The notes under the pieces: model-generated
What the model was told of the DNA's origin: nothing
Database searches by the model: none
What the model saw: the letters and a program-made list of their open reading frames with translations, nothing else
Position numbers and translations under genes: made by a program
Origin: Natribaculum breve
GTDB taxonomy: Archaea; Halobacteriota; Halobacteria; Halobacteriales; Natrialbaceae
Assembly: GCF_023008585.1 (NCBI RefSeq)
Contig: NZ_CP095390.1
Span: 682,001-746,000 of the forward strand
DNA: 64,000 nt
Direction: 5' to 3'
Shown here: positions 56,492 through 64,000 of the stretch, piece by piece
Layout of the letters: each line of letters starts with the position of its first letter
How positions within the stretch are numbered: the stretch's first letter is position 1

Positions 56492-57079
56492 ATGACTGAA
56501 TCCGACAGCGGGACGGACGAACGCCGCGCGGTCGTGCTGGATTACCTGGCTCACGGCCTGTCGGACGACGGACGGCCCCAGTACCAGAAGTCGCCGGCAG
56601 GGTACGCGATGGACGTCGACGACTTCACGCTCTACCAGGTAGCGTTCGACGAGGACGAACGACTCACCATCGGGACGCGCGTCGTCGTCGAGCCCGAGTC
56701 GGAACGCGAGGTCGTCTCCGACTGCCGGGAAGTCGAGTACGACGACCTCTCCTCCGGCGCACAGTCGGAACTCGAGTACGTGGTCGACGATCTGGTCGAG
56801 GAGGAAGAAGACCGGTTCGTCGACTTCTACAACGAGGCCCAGCCGATCACGCTCCGGCTCCACCAGCTGAACCTCCTTCCGGGGATCGGCAAGAAGCTGC
56901 GAAACGGCATCCTCGAGGAACGAAAGCGAAAGCCCTTCGAGAGCTTCGACGAGCTCGAAGAGCGCGTCTCCGGGCTGCACGATCCCGCCGAGGTGCTCGT
57001 CGAGCGCATCCTCGAGGAACTGCGCGAAGAAGACCTGAAGTACAAGACGTTCGTCGGGCGACGCGAGCAAGAACGGTAG
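56492..57079 (+). CDS. DUF655 family protein
   Basis: A 195 aa archaeal protein of the DUF655 family, conserved next to rpoF and ksgA. The N-terminal half is a strand-rich acidic domain (YLAHGLSDDGRPQYQKSPAG and VVVEPESEREVVSDCREVEY). The C-terminal half has a helix-hairpin-helix-like motif LLPGIGKKLRNGILEERKRK, which suggests nucleic acid binding. Probably involved in ribosome or RNA metabolism by neighbourhood. Confidence 0.9.
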   Translation: MTESDSGTDERRAVVLDYLAHGLSDDGRPQYQKSPAGYAMDVDDFTLYQVAFDEDERLTIGTRVVVEPESEREVVSDCREVEYDDLSSGAQSELEYVVDDLVEEEEDRFVDFYNEAQPITLRLHQLNLLPGIGKKLRNGILEERKRKPFESFDELEERVSGLHDPAEVLVERILEELREEDLKYKTFVGRREQER

Positions 57080-57148
57080 CCACGGCACTCGCGTTCGACC
57101 GACCGCGAGACGGTGCGTTTACACCGACCGACCACTTATCCGCGCTCG

Positions 57149-57991
57149 ATGAGAGATCCAGACGGGCTACTCGCCCGTGCCGGCGTCCGTGGCGATCCGG
57201 CGCGCGACCAGCACTTTCTCGTCGACGATCGCGTGCTCGATCGCCTCCCGACGTACCTGGAGGAGGTCGACGCCGACACGTCTCACGTACTCGAGATCGG
57301 TGGTGGAACGGGCGCGCTGACCGATCGACTGCTGGCGATCGCCGACGAGGTGACGGTCGTCGAACGCGACCCCGACCTCGTGGCGTTCCTGCGCGAGGAG
57401 TTCGCCGACGAGATCACAGCCGGCGAGTTGACCGTGATCGAGGGCGACGCCCTCGAGGTTGCCCTCCCGGACTTTTCGGCGTCGGTCTCGAACCTGCCCT
57501 ACGGCGTCTCGAGCGAGATCACGTTTCGGCTGCTCCCGGAGCAGCGACCGCTCGTGTTGATGTTCCAGCAGGAGTTCGCAGAGCGGATGGTCGCCGAACC
57601 CGGAACCACGGAGTACGGGCGACTGTCGGTCTCGACCCAGCACTACGCGGCCGCCGAGATCGTCGAGTCGATCCCGAAGGAGGCGTTCTCGCCGCCGCCG
57701 GCCGTCCGGAGTGCGGTGGTCCGGCTACTCCCGCGCGACCCGGAGTACGACGTCGACGACGAGGCGTTTTTCCTGCGGTTCGTCAAGGCGTGTTTCACCC
57801 AGCGTCGCAAGACGATGCGAAACGCGATCCGGAACACGGCGCACATCTCCGGACTCGAGGAGCCGGACGCCGTCGTCGAGGCGGCGGACGAGGAGTTGCT
57901 TCGCAAACGGGCAGACGCAGTGACGCCGGCCGAGTTCGCCGAACTCGCCGAACTCGCCGCTGCGGTCGGGCGGGGTGACGGCGATGTCTGA
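57149..57991 (+). CDS. rsmA: 16S rRNA dimethyladenosine transferase
   Basis: KsgA/Dim1: dimethylates two adjacent adenosines in the small-subunit rRNA 3' hairpin. The 280 aa protein has the QHFLVDDRVLDRL opening, SAM motif VLEIGGGTGALTDRLL, the adenine-binding SNLPYGVSSEI (NLPY) and the C-terminal FSPPPAVRSAVVRLLPR. Start MRDPDGLL fits the family; upstream codons to 57113 are not needed. Followed by the MscS gene 69 bp later. Confidence 0.96.
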   Translation: MRDPDGLLARAGVRGDPARDQHFLVDDRVLDRLPTYLEEVDADTSHVLEIGGGTGALTDRLLAIADEVTVVERDPDLVAFLREEFADEITAGELTVIEGDALEVALPDFSASVSNLPYGVSSEITFRLLPEQRPLVLMFQQEFAERMVAEPGTTEYGRLSVSTQHYAAAEIVESIPKEAFSPPPAVRSAVVRLLPRDPEYDVDDEAFFLRFVKACFTQRRKTMRNAIRNTAHISGLEEPDAVVEAADEELLRKRADAVTPAEFAELAELAAAVGRGDGDV

Positions 57992-58060
57992 TCCGGCAGG
58001 TCGCCTGCCGACGAACGGGAGGACCGACGGCGACACCGTCTGCAGGTCCGCGAACCGACG

Positions 58061-59242
58061 GTGATCCCGATGCTCGAGACGCTCGCCGCGTTCGATCGAC
58101 TCTCAGAGCAGTTCACGACGACGGACGAGCGACTCGCGGTGACGTTCGCGGCGGTCGGGTTCCTGCTTTTCGTGTTGCTGTCGTCCCAGTCGTTGCAGCG
58201 TCGGCTCAACGAACGAACGCGACCGCTGTACGCGGACGTCGTGACGACGATCGTCCTCGTCGGTACGTTCGTCCTCTCGATCGCGATCACGCTGGGCGTG
58301 TGGGGACAGACCGACACGCTCCAGCAGTTCTCCGCGACCTACGACCTGGGCGGGGAGTTCGTCGCCAAACTGGTCGTCTCTACCGTCGTCCTGGTCGGGA
58401 CGTACATCGTCGCACGATTCGCGCGGCGGCTGCTCAGGGAGATCCTCGAGTCGTCGGCCTCGGTGACCAAACACCAACACGAGATCACCCACCGCGTCTC
58501 GCAGGTCGTGATCTGGACGGCCGCGCTGGTGTTCGTCCTCAGTATCTGGATCGACGATCTCGGCGGCCTGCTCGTCGGGGCCGGCTTCCTCGGTATCGTC
58601 GTCGGTATGGCCGCCAGACAGACCCTGGGAGCGATGCTCGCCGGTTTCGTCCTGATGTTCGCCCGCCCGTTCGAGATCGGCGACTGGGTCGAGATCGACG
58701 GCCGGGAAGGGATCGTCACCGACATCTCGATCGTCAACACGCACATCCAGAGCTTCGACGGGGAGTTCGTCGTGGTGCCGAACGACGTCGTCGACTCGAG
58801 TATGGTGACGAACCGGACGAAGAAGGGCCGACTCCGGATCGAAGTCGAGGTCGGCGTCGACTACGAGACGGACGTCGATCGGGCGGCCGACCTCGCGCTT
58901 GCGGCGATCGACGAGGTCGACGAGGCGATGTCGGTTCCGTCACCACAGGTCGTCGCCAAGGAGTTCGGCGACTCGGCGGTCGTCCTCGGCGTCCGGTTCT
59001 GGATCGACAAGCCGAGCGCCCGCCGTCGCTGGCGAGCCCGGACGGCTGCGATCGGCGAGATCAAAGCGAGGTTCGAGGAGGCCGGAATCAAGATTCCGTT
59101 CCCGCAGCGGGAACTCTCCGGTCGAGCCGAGACGGGCGGACTCCGTCTCGCCGACGACCGCGGCGACGTAGCGACGACCGACGAGCGGGCCGACGACGCG
59201 AACGCGACGAGTGCGTCACCGACCGCACAGGAGGGAAACTAG
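58061..59242 (+). CDS. Mechanosensitive ion channel of the MscS family
   Basis: A 393 aa membrane protein (GTG 58061; an ATG three codons on is possible). Three or four helices precede the pore-lining helix and vestibule segment GIVVGMAARQTLGAMLAGFV, LMFARPFEIGDWVEIDGREG, then the MscS beta-domain and cytosolic cage (VVPNDVVDSSMVTNRTKKGR). A 50-residue Asp/Ala-rich tail follows. It should release solutes on hypo-osmotic shock, fitting for a halophile. Overlaps the HemK2 region by spacing of one base only. Confidence 0.9.
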   Translation: MIPMLETLAAFDRLSEQFTTTDERLAVTFAAVGFLLFVLLSSQSLQRRLNERTRPLYADVVTTIVLVGTFVLSIAITLGVWGQTDTLQQFSATYDLGGEFVAKLVVSTVVLVGTYIVARFARRLLREILESSASVTKHQHEITHRVSQVVIWTAALVFVLSIWIDDLGGLLVGAGFLGIVVGMAARQTLGAMLAGFVLMFARPFEIGDWVEIDGREGIVTDISIVNTHIQSFDGEFVVVPNDVVDSSMVTNRTKKGRLRIEVEVGVDYETDVDRAADLALAAIDEVDEAMSVPSPQVVAKEFGDSAVVLGVRFWIDKPSARRRWRARTAAIGEIKARFEEAGIKIPFPQRELSGRAETGGLRLADDRGDVATTDERADDANATSASPTAQEGN

Positions 59243-59243
59243 A

Positions 59244-59813
59244 ATGGATCTCGCAGATCGACGTGGACTCGAGACGGACGTCTACCAGCCCGCCGAAGAC
59301 TCGCAGTTGCTCGCCGACGCGGCGTGTCGGCGAATCGACGACGGCCTGGTCCTCGAGGTCGGGACGGGGTCGGGGTACGTTGCCGACCGGATCGCGACCG
59401 AGACGGACGCGCGCGTGATCGCCTCGGACGTGAATCCACACGCCTGTCGGCAGGCGCGCGAGCGCGGCCTCGAGGCCGTTCGCGCGGACCTCGTCTCGCC
59501 GTTCGTCGACGACGCGTTCGACGCGGTCGCGTTCAACCCGCCGTACCTCCCGACTGAGGAGGACGCCGAGTGGGACGACTGGATGGAGCGAGCGCTTTCA
59601 GGCGGCGAGTCGGGACGGGAAGTGATCGACCCGTTTCTCGCGGCCGTCGGGCGCGTCCTGGCCCCCGGCGGCGTCGTCTACCTGCTCGTCAGCAGCCTCA
59701 CCGGCGTCGACGAGGTCGTCGAACGGGCGGGCGAGGAGGGGTTCAGCGCCGTCGCCGTCGCCGACGAGTCGTTCCCCTTCGAGACGCTGACCGTGCTCGA
59801 ACTCGTCCGATAA
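59244..59813 (+). CDS. HemK2/MTQ2-type protein methyltransferase
   Basis: A 189 aa class I methyltransferase with the Asn-Pro-Pro-Tyr motif (residues 98-101) that binds the glutamine amide, and SAM motif EVGTGSGYV (38-46). Archaeal and eukaryotic members methylate the GGQ glutamine of the release factor aRF1/eRF1. It begins one base after the MscS stop and is part of the rpoF-DUF655-ksgA gene run. Confidence 0.9.
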   Translation: MDLADRRGLETDVYQPAEDSQLLADAACRRIDDGLVLEVGTGSGYVADRIATETDARVIASDVNPHACRQARERGLEAVRADLVSPFVDDAFDAVAFNPPYLPTEEDAEWDDWMERALSGGESGREVIDPFLAAVGRVLAPGGVVYLLVSSLTGVDEVVERAGEEGFSAVAVADESFPFETLTVLELVR

Positions 59814-59873
59814 ATCGCGTCCTCGATCCGTCCCTCGCCTGATAATTACTCTCGTGTATCCAGGCAGATGGCA

Positions 59874-59880
59874 AATATTA
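59874..59880 (+). promoter_or_regulatory. TATA-like box of the methionine synthase operon
   Basis: AATATTA is about 34 bp before the ATG 59911, giving a leader of a few bases. Confidence 0.5.
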
Positions 59881-59910
59881 AGCATCGGCATAGCCTAGCC
59901 GGGGACACGC

Positions 59911-60918
59911 ATGACCGAATACGTCTCGACCACGCCGGGACTGTTTCCGCTCCCGGACTGGGCGAAAGACGACCTCTCCGACCTCAAGGGACACCAGAAA
60001 CACGACCTCATCGGCGGCGACGAGGGTGAGGAGATCACCGACGTCTACCAGCAGGCTCGAGAAGAAGTCGTCGAGCTCCAGCACGAGGCGGGCCTCGACC
60101 GCGTCGTCGAGGGCCAGCTGCGCTGGGACGACATGCTCGCCCACCCGCTCGCGGTACACGACAGCGTAGAGACGCGCGGCATCGTCCGCTACTACGACAA
60201 CAACAACTTCTATCGCGAGCCCGTCGTCCAGGACGACCTCGGGTTCTCCGGCGACGTCGCCTCGGAACTGGAGGCGGCGACCGAACTGACCGACGAGGGT
60301 GACGACCTGCAGGCCGTCCTCCCCGGTCCGTACTCGCTCGCCGACCTCGCGACCGACGAACACTACGGCGACGAGGCCGACTTCCTCGAGGCGATCGCCG
60401 ACTTCCTCGCCGGCGAGGTCGAGGGGTTCCCCGACCACGAGACGCTGTTCCTGCTCGAGCCCTCGCTCGTCGAGTCGGCTCCCGGCGACGGCCTCGACGA
60501 ACGCGCCAGCGAGGCGATCGACGCCGTCGCGAGCGCGACCGACGCGGACGTCGTCGTCCAGCCCTACTGGGGCGCACTCGAGGAGAAAGTCTACGCCCAC
60601 CTGCTCGACGCCGACGTCGACGCAGTCGGCTACGACTTCGTGGCCGACCAGGACGACAACCTCTACAACATCCAGGAGTACGGCTCGAAAGGCGACGTCT
60701 CGCTCGGCCTGGCAGACGGCCAGAACACGCTCGTCGAGGACCCCGAGGCGCTTCGCGACCGCGCCGAGTGGGTGTTCGAGCGGCTCCCGGTCTCCGAGTT
60801 CGAGACCGTCTACCTGACGACGAACACCGAGACGTTCTACCTGCCCTACGGCAAGTTCGAGGAGAAACTCGCCGTCCTTGCGGAAGCCGCGGAACTCGCG
60901 GAGGTGACCCCAGCATGA
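59911..60918 (+). CDS. MetE-family protein, upstream paralogue (possible N-domain / partner)
   Basis: A 335 aa protein of the UROD/MetE-like (beta/alpha)8 superfamily. It lacks the zinc Cys/His motif: where the partner has HVC...C it has VVVQPYWGALEEKVYAHLLD and SEFETVYLTTNTETFYLPYG. It begins STTPGLFPLPDWAKDDLSDL. In haloarchaea it pairs with a catalytic MetE, and the stop of this gene overlaps the start of the next (ATGA). It may hold the folate-binding or regulatory half. Confidence 0.82.
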   Translation: MTEYVSTTPGLFPLPDWAKDDLSDLKGHQKHDLIGGDEGEEITDVYQQAREEVVELQHEAGLDRVVEGQLRWDDMLAHPLAVHDSVETRGIVRYYDNNNFYREPVVQDDLGFSGDVASELEAATELTDEGDDLQAVLPGPYSLADLATDEHYGDEADFLEAIADFLAGEVEGFPDHETLFLLEPSLVESAPGDGLDERASEAIDAVASATDADVVVQPYWGALEEKVYAHLLDADVDAVGYDFVADQDDNLYNIQEYGSKGDVSLGLADGQNTLVEDPEALRDRAEWVFERLPVSEFETVYLTTNTETFYLPYGKFEEKLAVLAEAAELAEVTPA

Positions 60919-61982
60919 GCGACACGAAAGACCAGTTCCGACCCGACGACCACGAGAACGACCACTTCCTGCTGACGACCGTCGTCGGCAGCTATCCGAA
61001 GCCGAAGTGGCTGAACCGCGCCAGAGAACTGTACGAGGACCCCGACGCCGACTTCGACGAGGACAACTGGCAGGAGGCGAAAGACGACGCCGCACGCGTC
61101 ATCACCGACGAGCACGAACGCGCCGGCCTGGACGCCGTCGTCGACGGCGAGATGCGCCGCAACGAGATGGTCGAGTTCTTCGCCCACCGCATCGAGGGCT
61201 ACGAGTTCAACGGCCCCGTAAAGGTGTGGGGGCACAACTACTTCGACAAACCCTCCGTCGTCAGCGACGTCGAGTACACCGACTCGTGGCTCGTCGACGA
61301 GTACGAGTTCACCGCGAGCGCCACCGACCGCCCCGTCAAGGTACCGATCACCGGCCCCTACACGCTCGCGAGCTGGTCGTTCAACGAGGCATACGACGAC
61401 GACGAGGAACTCGCCTACGCGCTCGCCGAACTGGTCAACGAGGAGATCGAGAAGCTCGTCGACGCCGGCGCACGCTACATCCAGATCGACGAACCAGCGC
61501 TCGCGACGACGCCCGACGACCACGCCATCGTCGGCGAGGCGCTCGAGCGAATCGTCGCCGACGTCCCCGAGGACGTCCGCATCGGCCTGCACGTCTGTTA
61601 CGGCGACTACTCCCGGATCTACCCCGAAATTCTGGAGTTCCCCGTCGACGAACTCGACCTGGAACTCGCAAATGGCGACTACGAACAGCTCGACGTCTTC
61701 AAAGATCCCGAGTTCACGAAAGACCTCGCACTCGGCGTCGTCGACGTTCACGTCGCCGAGGTCGAGTCGGTCGAGCAGATCGAGGAGAACATCAAAAACG
61801 GTCTCGAGATCGTCCCGCCGGAACAGCTGGTCGTCTCGCCCGACTGCGGCCTGAAGCTCCTGCCCCGCGACGTCGCCTACGGCAAGATGGAGAACATGGT
61901 CCAGGCGGCCCGGAACGTCGAGAAGGCCCTCGACGAGGGCGAGATCGACGTCGATCGGACGGCCGCACCCGCGGACGACTGA
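60915..61982 (+). CDS. metE: Methionine synthase, cobalamin-independent type (catalytic subunit)
   Basis: Transfers a methyl group to homocysteine using a zinc site. The 355 aa protein is the length of the C-terminal catalytic MetE domain alone. It has the VVGSYPKPKWL opening, the zinc-site His-x-Cys in GLHVCYGDY, the SPDCGLKLLPR Cys with the usual DCG, and DEPALATTPDDH. The methyl donor in archaea may differ from polyglutamyl folate. Coupled to the upstream homologue. Confidence 0.92.
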   Translation: MSDTKDQFRPDDHENDHFLLTTVVGSYPKPKWLNRARELYEDPDADFDEDNWQEAKDDAARVITDEHERAGLDAVVDGEMRRNEMVEFFAHRIEGYEFNGPVKVWGHNYFDKPSVVSDVEYTDSWLVDEYEFTASATDRPVKVPITGPYTLASWSFNEAYDDDEELAYALAELVNEEIEKLVDAGARYIQIDEPALATTPDDHAIVGEALERIVADVPEDVRIGLHVCYGDYSRIYPEILEFPVDELDLELANGDYEQLDVFKDPEFTKDLALGVVDVHVAEVESVEQIEENIKNGLEIVPPEQLVVSPDCGLKLLPRDVAYGKMENMVQAARNVEKALDEGEIDVDRTAAPADD

Positions 61983-62085
61983 ACGGCCCACAACTGTTGG
62001 TACTCGATCACGTTCCGACGCTGTCGTCACCGGCGAGGACGTCTCGAGTGCGATCGACGGCAGAACCGCGTCGTCCGGCAGATCA
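61980..62085. repeat. Decayed palindromic element between convergent genes
   Basis: On the minus strand TGATCTGCCGGACGACGCGG begins on the stop of the 269 aa gene, followed by GTCGATCGCACTCGAGACG as in other copies. The other side (metE stop) shows only a weak match to the far arm. Confidence 0.45.
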
Positions 62086-62892
62086 CTCGTAGGTGAACAG
62101 TCGCACGTCACAGTCGGGACAGACCAGTTTTTCGGGGGGCGTCTCCCCGATCGGCGTCACCTCGCCACAGCAGGCCGACTGCGTGACCGCGAGTTCGCCG
62201 TCACAGAGTGGACAGCGCTCGAGGAGCGATCGAAGCGGCCGACCGGCGGCGAGTCGAACCGACTCGTCGACTCGCGACTCGAGGGCGCGGGCCGCGGCGA
62301 GTTCGGCCACGGCGACGGCCTCCGAGAGCGAGACGAGGCCGGCCGGCCCGTCGAGGACGACCGACGACCGCCCCCAGTCCCGGCGGGGTCGAGCCTCGAC
62401 CGCCGGCGGCGTCAGGTCGTCGGCGACGGCCGCGAGTCCCTCGAGGTTCCGACCGGCCAGCGCCTGCATCTCCCGTCGCCAGTCGGCCCGAAACGACTCC
62501 TCGAGGAGGAACTCCTCGCCGCGGGGGACGACGACGCCGGCCTCGAGGAGCGCGGCGACGACCTCGTCGCCGGTCGGCGCGTCCCCGTCTGCCGTCCCGA
62601 CCGGAACCTCGGCGTCGGACAGCGAGTCGGGTTCGTCGCGGTCGATCGGGTCGACCGGCAGCGCGGCGACGAGCCTCGGTGCGAATCGGGGCGTGTACGG
62701 CAGGAGGTAGCCCCGAAGCCCGATCGCGGCGACGCCGACTGCGGTGACGACGGCCGCCGTCGCTCGTCTGCCGAGAAGTACCAGCCCCCCGGCCACGAGC
62801 GCCAGGACGGCTCCGTTCGCGATCGTACACGGCCAGCATCGGTCGTTTCCGGTGTACTCGGGTCGTCGAATCCGCTCGAGCAGGTCAGCCAT
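62083..62892 (-). CDS. Two-helix membrane protein with C-terminal zinc ribbon, 269 aa
   Basis: Not assigned to a known family. The N-terminus (MADLLERIRRPEYTGNDRCW) leads into two close hydrophobic segments (VLALVAGGLVLLG and AAVVTAVGVAAIGLRGYLL). A middle acidic cytosolic domain follows, and the C-terminus has Cys pairs CPLCDGELAVTQ, CCGEVTP and CPDCDVRLF, a zinc-ribbon pair. It could be a membrane-attached regulator. Its stop is at the edge of a decayed repeat. Confidence 0.65.
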   Translation of the reverse strand: MADLLERIRRPEYTGNDRCWPCTIANGAVLALVAGGLVLLGRRATAAVVTAVGVAAIGLRGYLLPYTPRFAPRLVAALPVDPIDRDEPDSLSDAEVPVGTADGDAPTGDEVVAALLEAGVVVPRGEEFLLEESFRADWRREMQALAGRNLEGLAAVADDLTPPAVEARPRRDWGRSSVVLDGPAGLVSLSEAVAVAELAAARALESRVDESVRLAAGRPLRSLLERCPLCDGELAVTQSACCGEVTPIGETPPEKLVCPDCDVRLFTYE

Positions 62893-63103
62893 GTCGCGAG
62901 CGTTCAGATGCCACCGCCTTGAGTGTAGCGCTGAAGACAACCTTTTTACAACGGCTGTTATATGCCATCGATGATGATTGTCGACGCAGCGATTCGCACG
63001 CGATCCCGAACGCGTCGCTTCGAGCACTCGAGGCAGGACGACCGTCCGGCGGAATCGACCGCGGCGCGCGCAGCGAACGTCCGGGACGGCACGGTGGTAT
63101 TCG

Positions 63104-64000
63104 ATGGACGGTGAGAAACTGATCGCGACGCTCGAGGACGCCGGACTCTCCCCCTACCAGGCGGACGCGTTCGTCACGCTCCTCGAACTCGGTTCCGCGT
63201 CGGCGACCGACGTCGCGAAAGCCAGTTCCGTCCCCGACCCGCGGATCTACGACGTCCTGCGCGACCTCGAGGAGAAAGGCTACGTCGAAACCTACGAGCA
63301 AGACAGCCTCCACGCTCGAGCGCACGACCCCGCGGAGGTCCTCTCTGACCTGCGGTCGCGGGCGAACCGGTTCGAGACCGCGGCCGACGAGATCGAAGAA
63401 CGCTGGAGTCGTCCGGCGATCGAGGAGCACAAGGTGAGCATCGTCAAGCGCCTCGACACGGTACTGACGAGAGCGGACGAACTCATCCGGTCGGCCGACA
63501 ATCAGGTCCAGGTCGGGCTGACGCCCGCCCAGTTCGACGACCTCTCGGCGGCGTTCGCGACCGCACTCGAGAAGGACGTCGACGTCAAGATCTGCCTGTT
63601 CCCCGACGAGGACGACGAGCCGGAGCTGCCGTCGACCGAGACGCTGGCACAGACCTGCACGGAGGCGCGGTATCGCGACATCCCGTCGCCGTTCGTCGCG
63701 CTGGTCGACCGATCGTGGGTCTGCTTTGCACCCCACGGGAGTTCGACGAACCAGTACGGCGTCCTCGTCAACGACCGGACCCACGCCTACGTCTTCCACT
63801 GGTACTTCCTGACGTGTCTCTGGGAGGTCCACGACCCGATCTACTCGGCCCGAACCGACGAGTTGCCGATCACGTACGTCGACCTGCGACAGTGCGTCAG
63901 GGACATCGAACCGCTCCTCGAGGAGGGCACGACGATCGAGGCGACCATCGACGGTGCCGAGACGGACACGGCACGCGAGGTGACGCTGTCGGGTACGGTG
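63104..64000 (+). CDS. TrmB-family transcriptional regulator (3' end missing)
   Basis: The 299 visible residues start at ATG 63104. The N-terminal winged-helix domain reads GLSPYQADAFVTLLELGSAS and TDVAKASSVPDPRIYDVLRD, followed by LEEKGYVETYEQ, the canonical TrmB pattern. A dimerisation coil and part of the C-terminal TrmB ligand-sensing domain (VKICLFPDEDDEPELPST) follow. TrmB proteins in haloarchaea control sugar, gluconeogenesis and nutrient genes. The targets are not known here. The gene continues past the right edge. Confidence 0.9.
   Translation, partial: MDGEKLIATLEDAGLSPYQADAFVTLLELGSASATDVAKASSVPDPRIYDVLRDLEEKGYVETYEQDSLHARAHDPAEVLSDLRSRANRFETAADEIEERWSRPAIEEHKVSIVKRLDTVLTRADELIRSADNQVQVGLTPAQFDDLSAAFATALEKDVDVKICLFPDEDDEPELPSTETLAQTCTEARYRDIPSPFVALVDRSWVCFAPHGSSTNQYGVLVNDRTHAYVFHWYFLTCLWEVHDPIYSARTDELPITYVDLRQCVRDIEPLLEEGTTIEATIDGAETDTAREVTLSGTV

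Overview
The window is 64 kb of a haloarchaeal chromosome. The signs are GC-rich coding DNA with strong G/C third positions, proteins loaded with Asp and Glu, archaeal information-processing genes (ribosomal L11, L1, L10, L12 and L21e, RNA polymerase Rpb4/F, aEF-1beta, archaeal RNA ligase), haloarchaea-typical small zinc-ribbon proteins, and many leaderless promoters with a TATA-like box centred about 25-28 bp before the start codon. Codon style, with very frequent CTCGAG for Leu-Glu, suggests the Natrialbales, but that is inference. No rRNA, tRNA, CRISPR array or transposase gene was recognised. No gap between genes exceeds about 260 bp.

Layout. 1-8.6 kb: arginase (cut by the left edge), a macrodomain protein, PurM, an acetamidase/formamidase, a coupled TraB / site-2 protease pair, a hotdog thioesterase, an S66 carboxypeptidase and a HAD phosphatase. 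8.7-17.8 kb: a system I cytochrome c maturation island (CcmE-A-B; CcmF with a membrane thioredoxin and a secreted anchored protein; CcdA, CcmC and a CcmD-like peptide) surrounding a TsdA-like dihaem cytochrome c lipoprotein. 17.8-25.5 kb: small zinc ribbons, two methyltransferases, GNAT, MFS, MmgE/PrpD, a PQQ-propeller lipoprotein and a cupin. 25.5-29.3 kb: one 1263-residue protein with an actin-like N-terminus, a very long coiled coil containing perfect 11-residue repeats, and a C-terminal membrane anchor. 29.5-36.3 kb: MOSC, EthD, PEP carboxykinase, a degenerate M48-like membrane protein, PEBP, HEWD, CutA, L11. 36.4-43.6 kb: a minus-strand block of membrane proteins, a ParB-like protein, a CDP-alcohol phosphatidyltransferase, a zinc-free MDR dehydrogenase, a PTPS homologue, a glycosyltransferase and a methyltransferase. 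It looks like an uncharacterised pathway and it separates L11 from L1-L10-L12. 43.7-52 kb: amphi-Trp protein, L1-L10-L12, a thioredoxin-reductase-like enzyme, a TctA-type permease, SDR, AEC transporter, HVO_2753-type zinc finger and aEF-1beta. 52-64 kb: RNA ligase and its PIN partner, a Cys/Met-metabolism PLP enzyme, L21e-RpoF-DUF655-KsgA-MscS-HemK2, a split methionine synthase pair, and a TrmB regulator cut by the right edge.

The most striking non-genic feature is a family of palindromic elements about 78-110 bp long, with ends reading TACTGCCGGAC, lying directly after genes. The best copies are bounded on both sides by TGA, and on the gene side that TGA is the gene's own stop codon, as if these MITE-like elements insert at stop codons and duplicate the three bases. 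Complete or decayed copies occur near 18.3, 23.6, 25.0, 29.4, 46.3, 50.3, 52.0, 56.4 and 62.1 kb.
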